Of a DNA stretch of 64,000 bases, positions 36,575 through 45,065 are shown piece by piece. The stretch covers positions 186,001-250,000 of the forward strand of contig CP024912.1 in the NCBI GenBank assembly GCA_002813895.1. The letters are read 5' to 3'. The position numbers and the translations under genes are program-made. The notes beneath the pieces were generated by a model, which was given only the letters and a program-made list of their open reading frames with translations, was not told where the DNA came from and ran no database searches. This DNA is from Cyanobacterium sp. HL-69. Lineage in GTDB: Bacteria > Cyanobacteriota > Cyanobacteriia > Cyanobacteriales > Cyanobacteriaceae. Position 1 is the first letter of the stretch; each line of letters starts with the position of its first letter.

Positions 36575-38371
36575 ATGAATTTACGCACTAAAAATAACGA
36601 TTGGGGATTAGTTCTAAAAATACTACCCTACGCAAAACGAAAATCACCTGTTTTAATATTATCTTTTATTTTATTGATACCCCTGTCCGTGGCGGGGGCG
36701 ATTCAACCCTTAATTGTAGGACAAGGTATTTCCTTATTACAAGGAGAAGACACTTGGAGCTTTTTAGAGTCTTATTCCATTGCTGAGGGTTTAAATTTAC
36801 TATCTTTTATTTTACTCGGAACAATTATTTTTCGGACAATTTTTCTGGCTTGGCAGGGCTTTTTAGTCCAAAAAGTTGGGCAAGAAATTACTGCTTTTAT
36901 CCGTCAAGATTTATTTAATCATGTTACTTCTTTATCCTCTAACTTTTTCCACAAAACTCCTGTAGGAAAATTAGTTACTAGATTAATCAACGATGTGGAA
37001 GCGTTGGGGGATGTTTTTGCCACGGGTGCCATCGGTATTGTTAGTGATGTAATTTATATTCTCGCCATTATTATTACCATGTTTTCCCTTCAGTGGCAGT
37101 TAGCCCTACTGTTGGTATTCATGTTGATTCCTGTATCTGCATTGATTATTTACTTTCAAAAGCAGTATCGTAAAGCTAACTATGTGGCGAGGGAAGAATT
37201 GTCGGTATTAAATGCCATGTTGCAAGAAAACGTGGTAGGTATTAATATTGTGCAGTTATTTCGTCGTGAAAGACATAATAGCGAGTTATTTCGCACCGTC
37301 AATGAGCGTTATCGGGTAGCGGTGGATAAGACTATTTTCCATGATTCTGCGGTGTCAGCTACCCTTGAATGGGTGTCTTTAGTGGCGATCGCCGTTGTGC
37401 TGTGGATCGGGGGAGTGCTAATATTAGGAGATAACCTCAACTATGGTACATTATCCGCCTTTATTCTTTACTCCCAAAGATTGTTCGATCCTCTCAGACA
37501 ATTTGCTGATAAGTTTACCATGTTCCAAGCAGGATTTACGGCGATCGAACGTATCTCTGAATTGATGAATATTCCCCTGGAAATCGAAGACAGAGATAAT
37601 GATATAAGTCTTCATGATAACGAAGCAAATCAAGATGCCGTGGGTGAAATTCGTTTTGAAAACGTCTGGTTTGGTTATAAACCTGATGAATACGTCCTCA
37701 AAAATCTTAACTTTACCATTCGCCCCGGAGAAAAGGTTGCCCTAGTAGGTCCCACAGGAGCAGGTAAAAGCTCCATAATCCGCCTTCTATGTCGTTTGTA
37801 CGAACCCACCCAAGGACGAATTTTAGTGGACGGTATCGACATCAGAGACATCGATCAGGCAGAATTAAGAAGCCATATCGGAGTCATATTACAAGAGAGC
37901 TTTATTTTTGCGGGGGATGTGAAAAGAAATATAACCCTAGGGGAAACCTATGATTTTGATGAAATAGAAAACGCCGTCAAACTCACCAACATTAAGCCTC
38001 TCATCGAAGAATTACCCCAAGGTTACAAGACCCAATTACGAGAAAGGGGGGCAAACCTATCCGCAGGGCAAAAACAATTACTCGCTTTTGCAAGGGTAGC
38101 TATTCGTAATCCTAATATTTTGGTATTGGATGAAGCCACCTCCAGCCTTGATGTTTTCACCGAAGCAGATACCCAAAAGGCTTTGGATGAATTATTGATT
38201 AATAAAACTGCCATTATCATTGCCCACAGACTTTCTACCATTCGGAATGTGGATAAAATTTTGGTTCTCAAACAAGGGGAATTAATTGAGTCGGGTAATC
38301 ACGATGAGTTGTTGAAAGAGGATGGTTTATACGCCAGTTTATATAAATTGCAAATGTTGGCAACGGTTTAA
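36575..38371 (+). CDS. ABC exporter half-transporter (MsbA/MDR type)
   Basis: 598 residues with an N-terminal six-helix membrane domain (about 20-330) and a C-terminal ATPase. Walker A is GPTGAGKSS, the signature is LSAGQ rather than LSGGQ, Walker B is ILVLDEATSSLD, and the switch is AHRLSTI. It probably works as a dimer exporting lipids or hydrophobic compounds; the substrate is unknown. It stands alone, without a partner gene, so a homodimer is likely. Confidence 0.92.
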   Translation: MNLRTKNNDWGLVLKILPYAKRKSPVLILSFILLIPLSVAGAIQPLIVGQGISLLQGEDTWSFLESYSIAEGLNLLSFILLGTIIFRTIFLAWQGFLVQKVGQEITAFIRQDLFNHVTSLSSNFFHKTPVGKLVTRLINDVEALGDVFATGAIGIVSDVIYILAIIITMFSLQWQLALLLVFMLIPVSALIIYFQKQYRKANYVAREELSVLNAMLQENVVGINIVQLFRRERHNSELFRTVNERYRVAVDKTIFHDSAVSATLEWVSLVAIAVVLWIGGVLILGDNLNYGTLSAFILYSQRLFDPLRQFADKFTMFQAGFTAIERISELMNIPLEIEDRDNDISLHDNEANQDAVGEIRFENVWFGYKPDEYVLKNLNFTIRPGEKVALVGPTGAGKSSIIRLLCRLYEPTQGRILVDGIDIRDIDQAELRSHIGVILQESFIFAGDVKRNITLGETYDFDEIENAVKLTNIKPLIEELPQGYKTQLRERGANLSAGQKQLLAFARVAIRNPNILVLDEATSSLDVFTEADTQKALDELLINKTAIIIAHRLSTIRNVDKILVLKQGELIESGNHDELLKEDGLYASLYKLQMLATV

Positions 38372-38545
38372 TATTGGGTGGTAGATGACGTAACATGATG
38401 CGTCCTTATAGGTGTTAGGTTTCCGATCATGATGGTATGGGGAGATAAGATGATGAAGGGATAAAATTAATTATCAATTATACGTTGCTTAAAAATCCCT
38501 TGTTATAATAATTTTCATACCCCTTTACAGATTCAGATTAAACCC

Positions 38546-40306
38546 ATGAAAAAACTCTTTTTGTTCTTAGCATTTTTGGTAGGACTGTGGTTAGCAGTTT
38601 TCACCTTCAAAATATTTAATATGGGAGGGGAATATCAATCAATTATTGTCAACTTCAAAGATGATATTGCCGTTACCCAATTAGAAGAAGGTTTAAATAA
38701 CATTTCCCTCAAGGTTAATCAGACTCCTACTCTCAATAGTCCATTTTCTACTGATAGAAACGTCTATATTTTGGAAGGAAACAAAGAAACCTTAAAAACA
38801 TTGAGAAGATCTGAACTTCGGGAAAAAATAGAATATATAGAACCAAACTATATCTATCACACCCTCGAAATTCCTAATGATCCAGATTATAGTAAGCAAT
38901 GGAATTTAAGAGCGATTAATGTTGAGAGAGCATGGGCAGACAGTAAAGGGGAAGGTGTTACCGTGGCGGTTATCGATACAGGGGTAAGTCGTGTACCTGA
39001 TTTAGAGCAAACGGAATTTGTAGAAGGATATGACTTTATAAACGATCGCACCGAAGCCCTTGATGATGTGGGGCATGGCACCCATGTGGCTGGTACTATC
39101 GCTCAATCTACCAACAATAAGTATGGGGTAGCAGGAATCGCCTACAAAGCCAAAATAATGCCCCTGAAGGTATTGGGTTTGGGGGGTGGTACCGTGGCAG
39201 ACATTGCCGAAGCCATCCGTTTTGCCGCCGATAATGGCGCGGATGTTATCAACATGAGTTTGGGTGGTGGGGGAGATAGTCACCTCATGAGAGAAGCCAT
39301 TGATTATGCCCATAACAAAGGTGTGGTAATCATTGCCGCCGCCGGTAACGAAAACGAAAACTCCGCTAGTTATCCCGCCCGTTACCCCAAAGTAATTAGT
39401 GTATCCGCCATAGATGCGATCGGCGAAAAAGCCCCCTATTCCAACTTTGGAGCAGGTATTGACATCAGCGCCCCAGGGGGTAGCGATAAAGGTTTAATCA
39501 TCCAAGAAACCATCACAGGGAGCAATCAACAACCCTCCTTTGAAGGGTATCAGGGTACCAGTATGGCATCCCCCCACGTGGCAGGGGTAGCCGCCCTCAT
39601 CAAAGCCACAGGAATAAAAGATCCTGAAGAGGTGCGACAAATTTTGATCGAGTCCGCCCGTGAAGTAGCCGAAGATCCCTTTAACCATTACGGTGCAGGA
39701 CGTTTGGATGCAGGTGGTGCGGTGCAACTCGCCCTCAAGGGTAAAATTACCGTCAAAGACTTTCTCCGCTGGTTACGGGATAGCGGTTACCTAAACCCTG
39801 GTTTCTGGATTGATGGTGGCACCATTTTACTATTACCTAAATTAGGCATGGTAATCGGTTCATATCTCCTTGCTTGGTTTATCCGTAATTACCTTGTATT
39901 TAACATGAGTCTTGCGGGTGGCATGGTGTTTGGTAGTTCAGGATTATTTGTTTTACAAGGATTATATATCTTTGATTTACCCCAATGGCCTCTGCGTTTA
40001 ATAGGAAGTTCTCTCCCTGAATTGGGTAATGTGGTAGTGGGTACCAGTAGCCTTAATCCTATCTTTGCCAGTGCCTTAATTCCCTTTATCTTAATTGTTC
40101 TATTTTTGGGACATAACACTTTAAAGTGGGTTGCCATTGGCTCTTGTTTGGGGGTTGCTTCCTGCCTCGGTATTTCTGCTTTTTATAACCCTAATGTGTG
40201 GGGTTTAGGTATGGGTATCACCGCGCAAGGCTTTTTAGTTGTTAATGCCCTTATCTGTTTCGGTTTGGCATATCTTGCAAGTAAAAATGATCAGGCGATA
40301 ACTTAA
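38546..40306 (+). CDS. Membrane-bound subtilisin-like serine protease (S8 family)
   Basis: An N-terminal signal or anchor (FLFLAFLVGLWLAVFTF) is followed by a propeptide-like region. The S8 catalytic domain has D144 (AVIDTGV), H177 (HGTHVAG) and Ser near residue 338 (GTSMASPHVAG). The C-terminal ~150 residues contain about four membrane segments, which is unusual for subtilases. The protease domain should face the periplasm. The target is unknown. Confidence 0.9.
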   Translation: MKKLFLFLAFLVGLWLAVFTFKIFNMGGEYQSIIVNFKDDIAVTQLEEGLNNISLKVNQTPTLNSPFSTDRNVYILEGNKETLKTLRRSELREKIEYIEPNYIYHTLEIPNDPDYSKQWNLRAINVERAWADSKGEGVTVAVIDTGVSRVPDLEQTEFVEGYDFINDRTEALDDVGHGTHVAGTIAQSTNNKYGVAGIAYKAKIMPLKVLGLGGGTVADIAEAIRFAADNGADVINMSLGGGGDSHLMREAIDYAHNKGVVIIAAAGNENENSASYPARYPKVISVSAIDAIGEKAPYSNFGAGIDISAPGGSDKGLIIQETITGSNQQPSFEGYQGTSMASPHVAGVAALIKATGIKDPEEVRQILIESAREVAEDPFNHYGAGRLDAGGAVQLALKGKITVKDFLRWLRDSGYLNPGFWIDGGTILLLPKLGMVIGSYLLAWFIRNYLVFNMSLAGGMVFGSSGLFVLQGLYIFDLPQWPLRLIGSSLPELGNVVVGTSSLNPIFASALIPFILIVLFLGHNTLKWVAIGSCLGVASCLGISAFYNPNVWGLGMGITAQGFLVVNALICFGLAYLASKNDQAIT

Positions 40307-40352
40307 TTGATAATTGAGAATGGATAATTGATAATAATTAATTGTCCATTCC
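40307..40352. repeat. Dispersed TGATAATT/GGATAATT intergenic repeat
   Basis: TTGATAATTGAGAATGGATA begins a stretch that continues into TTGATAATAATTAATTGTCCATTC; GAATGGA and TCCATTC pair. Related AATGGATAATTGATAAT text lies near 23816-23850 and, reversed, near 28030-28070. A looser match lies near 60670. Confidence 0.5.
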
Positions 40353-40373
40353 CAATGCCAAATAAAACACTTT

Positions 40374-40895
40374 ATGAATAAATATAATATTGATCTTTAT
40401 CTTGAAGATAATTTTTTTGCTCCTCAAAATGAATCTTTGCCTATTATGGAGGAACAATGGCGATCGTGGTTTTCTATTTGGTTAGCCATGACAGATAATG
40501 ACCTTGAAGAAGATAAAAACTATGAAGTTAGTTTGGTGTTAACCAATGATGAAGATATAAAAGAATTAAATAGTCAATTCAGACAAAAAGATCAAGCCAC
40601 GGACGTTTTAGCCTTCGCTAGTCTGGATGATGAATTTTCACCCCCCGACATGGTGAATACGATTCCCCTCGGTGATGTGATTATTTCCATAGAAACAGCC
40701 CAAAAACAGGCAAAAGAACAAAATCACTCTCTCAAGAATGAATTAGCATGGTTAGCTTCCCACGGTTTTTTACATCTTTTAGGTTGGGATCATCCTAACA
40801 ATGATTCTCTGAGGGAAATGTTGGCAGAGCAACAAAAACTCCTTGATGGGGTAGGAATTGATAAAATTAGTCTTGATTTTCTGAAGATTTCTTGA
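40374..40895 (+). CDS. ybeY: Endoribonuclease YbeY
   Basis: Zinc-dependent endoribonuclease for rRNA maturation and ribosome quality control. The metal site is H130, H134, H140 in HGFLHLLGWDH. The upstream conserved QFRQKDQATDVLAF and PLGDVIIS are present. The length of 173 residues is normal for the longer cyanobacterial form. Confidence 0.95.
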   Translation: MNKYNIDLYLEDNFFAPQNESLPIMEEQWRSWFSIWLAMTDNDLEEDKNYEVSLVLTNDEDIKELNSQFRQKDQATDVLAFASLDDEFSPPDMVNTIPLGDVIISIETAQKQAKEQNHSLKNELAWLASHGFLHLLGWDHPNNDSLREMLAEQQKLLDGVGIDKISLDFLKIS

Positions 40896-40929
40896 TGGTG
40901 GGCTGTGCATCGCCCACCCGAATATAAAT

Positions 40930-41745
40930 TTAAGTTTGCCCGTCAAGATTAATAAAACTTTCGAGGGCTTTTATCATGCTAGGGGGCCATCTTCTGACTT
41001 CCTTTAACCAATCTAAGTCTTTGTAACGGCTATCCATACCCACGGTGGCAACCCAGTTACTTTCGGCTTCTCCTTGTTTACCATTTTCCCAGAGGGCAGC
41101 GGTGAGGGCGGCACGCATATCAGGAAACATAGGATATTTACGAACGATGTTGCGCATCTTTCTAAGGGCATCGTCTTTTCTACCTAATTCGTAGAGGGCA
41201 AGGGATTCATTAGCCCCTGCAAAGGCAAAATTTGGGGCGATTTCGGTGGCTTTGTGGTACAATTCCACGGCGGTTTCCCAATTTTTTAATCCTGCGTTGG
41301 CATTGCCTAGGTTATTATATGCCATGGCATCGTTAGGATCTAATTCTAATACTTTATTGTAATCTGCGATCGCCCTTTGATACTCTCCTAAACCTTCATA
41401 GGCAGCACCTCTATTGAGGTAAGGATCAGGTGCATCAGGTGCTAAAATTATAGACTGGTCATAATCTGCGATCGCCTCTTGTAACTTATTCTGACTAACA
41501 AGGGCATTACCACGATTACTCCATACCGCAGGATTAGTAGGAAAAGCCTCAATTAACTGCGTCCAGTATTCTTGAGCCGTGACAAAATCACCTTTCTGAG
41601 TAGCTTCTATGGCTTTTTGAGCAATGGCTTCACCTTCTGCCAACTGCTCTTCGGTGATAGTGATTTGCTCTTGGGCAAAGGCTGGAGGAGGAGAAATCCA
41701 GAGAAAACACAAGACAAGGATAGTGACAATAATTGACTTAAACAT
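40930..41745 (-). CDS. Exported TPR protein
   Basis: The Sec signal peptide (FKSIIVTILVLCFLWIS, cleavage near AFA-Q) sets the start at 41745 rather than 41793. The mature part is a run of about five tetratricopeptide repeats (WSNRGNALVSQNKLQEAIADY, PYLNRGAAYEGLGEY and following), so it is a protein-binding scaffold in the periplasm or thylakoid lumen. Its partner is unknown. The C-terminus (WPPSMIKALESFIN) resembles other cyanobacterial TPR proteins. Confidence 0.85.
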   Translation of the reverse strand: MFKSIIVTILVLCFLWISPPPAFAQEQITITEEQLAEGEAIAQKAIEATQKGDFVTAQEYWTQLIEAFPTNPAVWSNRGNALVSQNKLQEAIADYDQSIILAPDAPDPYLNRGAAYEGLGEYQRAIADYNKVLELDPNDAMAYNNLGNANAGLKNWETAVELYHKATEIAPNFAFAGANESLALYELGRKDDALRKMRNIVRKYPMFPDMRAALTAALWENGKQGEAESNWVATVGMDSRYKDLDWLKEVRRWPPSMIKALESFINLDGQT

Positions 41746-41824
41746 ATTAAATTGAAATTGCGGATTTATACCCACTATATCCGATCCACCCACCGTAATT
41801 GATTCTTTTCGCCCCGAAATTTTC

Positions 41825-41830
41825 TATAAT
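41825..41830 (+). promoter_or_regulatory. TATAAT -10 hexamer just before dnaG
   Basis: A perfect TATAAT ends only six bases before the dnaG ATG, which would place the transcription start at or next to the start codon. No Shine-Dalgarno sequence lies between, so a leaderless mRNA is possible. Confidence 0.45.
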
Positions 41831-41836
41831 TTAACC

Positions 41837-43762
41837 ATGGAAAAAATAAGTCTTCATCCCGACACCATCAACGAAGTCAAGGAAAAAATTGACCTTGTGG
41901 AAATAGTTTCTGACTATGTAGTTTTACAGAAAAAAGGGCGAGAGTTTAGCGGTTTATGTCCTTTCCATGACGAAAAAAGCCCTAGTTTTACCGTTAGCCC
42001 CACCAAACAACTTTACTACTGTTTCGGTTGTGGGGCTGGAGGAGGCGCCATCAAATTTTTGATGGATATAAATAAACAATCTTTTAAGGAAGTTGTATTA
42101 AATCTTGCCCACCGTTATCAAATACCCGTTAAAAGTTTAGCTCCCGAACAACAAAAAGAAATTCAAAAACAGATTTCTTTGAGGGAACAATTATACGAAA
42201 TTTTGGCAGTGGCTTCTAGTTTTTATCAACATAGTTTACGACAAAAAGAAGGAGAAGAAGCCCTTAAATATTTAACCGAAAAAAGAGCCTTAGATGAAGA
42301 AACTATCCAAGGTTTTCAATTAGGATATGCTCCGAATAATTGGGAAACTCTTTATAATTATTTAGTGGAAATCAAAAATTATCCTGTGATGTTAGTTGCC
42401 CAAGCGGGATTAATTAAAGAAAGAAATAAGGGAGATGGATATATTGATTATTTTCGCAATCGTTTAATGATTCCTATTATTGATAAAGAGGGAAGGGTAA
42501 TTGCTTTTGGGGCAAGAAGTCTCGATGGTAATGAGCCAAAATATTTAAACTCCCCTGAGACGGAATTATTTTCTAAAAGTAAAACTTTATTCGCCCTTGA
42601 TAAGGCAAAAAAAACCATTGTTAAAGAGGATAAAGCCATAGTTGTTGAGGGATATTTTGATGCGATCGCCCTTCATCGTTATAATATAAAAAATGCTGTA
42701 GCTGTGTTAGGCACTGCTTTAACTCAAAGCCATGTCAAACTCCTTTCTCGTTACACTGAATCTAAGGAAATTATTATCAATTTTGATGCGGATAAAGCTG
42801 GTTTAAAAGCAACAGAAAGAGCCATAAAAGAGGTAGAAACTCTGATTTATTCAGGGCAAATGAAGTTAAAAGTTGTTAATATTCCTGATGGTAAAGATGC
42901 TGATGAATTTTTAGCTATGGATATGGAAGCCAAGGAAAAGTACCTGACTTTGATGGAAAATGCTCCGTTATGGTTAGATTGGCAAATACAGCAAATCTTA
43001 GTTAGTAGGAATTTACGGAAAAGTGGTGATTTTGAGTTAGCTTTTCAAGGGATTGTCAGATTAATAAAAAAAATTAGTAAAGATTCCACCAAAGATTATT
43101 ATTTATCCAGTTGTGCAGAGTTATTATGTCGGGGTAGAAGTGAATCTAAGAGTCTTAATTCCCAAGAGTTTAAAAGAATTTATCAGAGTTTACAAACGGC
43201 AACAAAAACTTATAATCAGAAAAAAAATTACCGTAAGACAAGTACTTTTTTGGGCAAAAGTTCAGAGAATATAAAAATAGAGGAAGCAGAGTTTTTAATT
43301 TTATTAATTTACCTTCATTGTCCTAAGTGGAGAGATGATATAATTGAGCAATTAGACCAAAAAGATTTAGTTTTTACTTTCAAACCCTATCGTTTTTTGT
43401 GGCAACAAATTCATAGTTTAAATATCGAACAACTAGATAATACTGATAATAATTTATTGTTAATGTTGCAAGAAAATATGAATATTCCCCCAGAAATGTC
43501 CCCTATATTAAACCCTGTTTTGTATCCTACCGAAAATGTAAGTCAACGACTTTTTGCACCAGAAGCTAATTTTTTAAGTGCGATCGCCTCTCTCCAATCC
43601 ATTAAACTAGAAAAGTATAAACAATATTGTCAGCAACAAATTCCTGAACTAGAAAAAGAAAATAATTTAGACAAAATGCAACACTTTTACCAAGAAATAC
43701 TTATTACAGAAAAACAATTACAAGAGTTAAAAAATATGAGATTTCAAACCTCAGAAATTTAG
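41837..43762 (+). CDS. dnaG: DNA primase DnaG
   Basis: Synthesises RNA primers for replication. The CHC2 zinc finger uses C41, H44, C62 and C65 (LCPFHDEKSPSF ... YYCFGCGAGG). The TOPRIM core shows VVEGYFDAIALH and IINFDADKAG. The C-terminal helical helicase-binding region follows. The length of 641 residues is usual. The leader is very short, with a TATAAT box directly before the ATG. Confidence 0.97.
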   Translation: MEKISLHPDTINEVKEKIDLVEIVSDYVVLQKKGREFSGLCPFHDEKSPSFTVSPTKQLYYCFGCGAGGGAIKFLMDINKQSFKEVVLNLAHRYQIPVKSLAPEQQKEIQKQISLREQLYEILAVASSFYQHSLRQKEGEEALKYLTEKRALDEETIQGFQLGYAPNNWETLYNYLVEIKNYPVMLVAQAGLIKERNKGDGYIDYFRNRLMIPIIDKEGRVIAFGARSLDGNEPKYLNSPETELFSKSKTLFALDKAKKTIVKEDKAIVVEGYFDAIALHRYNIKNAVAVLGTALTQSHVKLLSRYTESKEIIINFDADKAGLKATERAIKEVETLIYSGQMKLKVVNIPDGKDADEFLAMDMEAKEKYLTLMENAPLWLDWQIQQILVSRNLRKSGDFELAFQGIVRLIKKISKDSTKDYYLSSCAELLCRGRSESKSLNSQEFKRIYQSLQTATKTYNQKKNYRKTSTFLGKSSENIKIEEAEFLILLIYLHCPKWRDDIIEQLDQKDLVFTFKPYRFLWQQIHSLNIEQLDNTDNNLLLMLQENMNIPPEMSPILNPVLYPTENVSQRLFAPEANFLSAIASLQSIKLEKYKQYCQQQIPELEKENNLDKMQHFYQEILITEKQLQELKNMRFQTSEI

Positions 43763-43904
43763 TAAAATAAACTTAATTAAAACTATAACAATCCTAAATT
43801 ATTCGTGACATCTTTAAATTGAACTCCACCTTGTTAATGGGGGTTAAAAGTGATCATATTTTCCCATAATCAAACAAAAGCAAAATGAAGTTATATATTA
43901 TTTA

Positions 43905-43980
43905 TTAGTCTAATTTATTAAACGTCAACTATTAGCTATAAAATTTATTACATAAAAAAATTATAGGTAATTAACTACCT
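43905..43980 (+). repeat. Diverged copy of the REP-like two-hairpin unit
   Basis: The text TCTAATTTATTAAACG followed by TAGCTATAAAATTTATTACA lines up with the 125-bp array unit at 1402-1451 with similar spacing, but the GCCGTG stem has decayed. It lies in the 283-bp AT-rich gap before miaA, 41 kb from the array. Confidence 0.45.
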
Positions 43981-44045
43981 TGTAAAACACGATATTTTAT
44001 TGTAAAAATATAAAACTGAGAAAACTAAATTAACTTTATTATTAA

Positions 44046-44936
44046 ATGAAAAAATATTCCCTTATTGTTGTGTGTGGCGCTACCGCTAGCGGAAAATCAT
44101 CCCTTGCCCTCAAACTAGCCCAAAAATTAAACAGTATCATCATCAGCGCCGACTCTCGCCAAATATACCAAGAATTTGACATCGGCACAGCCAAACCCAG
44201 TATCCAAGAGCAAAAAACCGTCCCCCATCACCTCATCGATATTTGTCACCCCACCGAAACCCTTACCCTTGCCGATTACCAAGAAAAAGCCCAAGCCCTT
44301 ATCCAACAAAATCATCATCTTCCTCCCCTTTTAGTTGGTGGCACAGGATTGTATATCAAATCCATTACCAAAGGGCTAAAAATTCCCCGTGTAGCCCCTC
44401 AACCGCAACTCAGACAACAATTGATGACTTATGATCAAAAACAGCGGTATGCTATGTTAAAACAAGTTGATGACGAAGCTACTAAAAAAATTCACCCTAA
44501 CGATGAAACTAGAACCATTAGAGCCTTAGAGGTTTATTATGTCACAGGACAGCCCATTTCTGAACAACAGGGAGAATGCCCCCCTTCTTATCCCATTTTA
44601 CAAATAGGTTTACATTGTGATGGGGAAATGAGTCGCACCAGAATTAGTAAACGCACCGCCATGATGTTGGAGGATGGATTGGTGAGGGAGGTAGAAACTT
44701 TGATGGCAAAATATGGGGCTGATTTACCGTTACTAAATACCCTTGGTTATGGGGAAATTAAGCAATATTTATTGGGTGATATATCTTTGGATGAGGCACG
44801 GGATTTGATTGTTACCCATACTTGTCAGTTTGCGAAAAGACAGAGGACATGGTTTAATGCCTATCCTGAGATTAATTGGTTTGATGCTGATGCCTCTGAT
44901 TTGTTTAGGCAGGTTACGGATTTAATTGAGGGGTAA
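44046..44936 (+). CDS. miaA: tRNA dimethylallyltransferase MiaA
   Basis: Adds an isopentenyl group to A37 of tRNAs that read UNN codons. The P-loop is GATASGKSS, followed by SADSRQIYQEFDIGTAKP. The tRNA-recognition signature TLGYGEIKQYL and the C-terminal KRQRTWF are also present. The length of 296 residues is normal. Confidence 0.97.
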   Translation: MKKYSLIVVCGATASGKSSLALKLAQKLNSIIISADSRQIYQEFDIGTAKPSIQEQKTVPHHLIDICHPTETLTLADYQEKAQALIQQNHHLPPLLVGGTGLYIKSITKGLKIPRVAPQPQLRQQLMTYDQKQRYAMLKQVDDEATKKIHPNDETRTIRALEVYYVTGQPISEQQGECPPSYPILQIGLHCDGEMSRTRISKRTAMMLEDGLVREVETLMAKYGADLPLLNTLGYGEIKQYLLGDISLDEARDLIVTHTCQFAKRQRTWFNAYPEINWFDADASDLFRQVTDLIEG

Positions 44937-45065
44937 ATTTTTTCTTGTAAGGGGAAGGGAAGTAAGGTGCGCTGAAGAGGTTGAAATATGAAACCCCAAC
45001 AAACACCAATGAATTTTTCCACGGACAAACTTTGCCTAATTTCCCCATCAACAATTCACCCTGTT

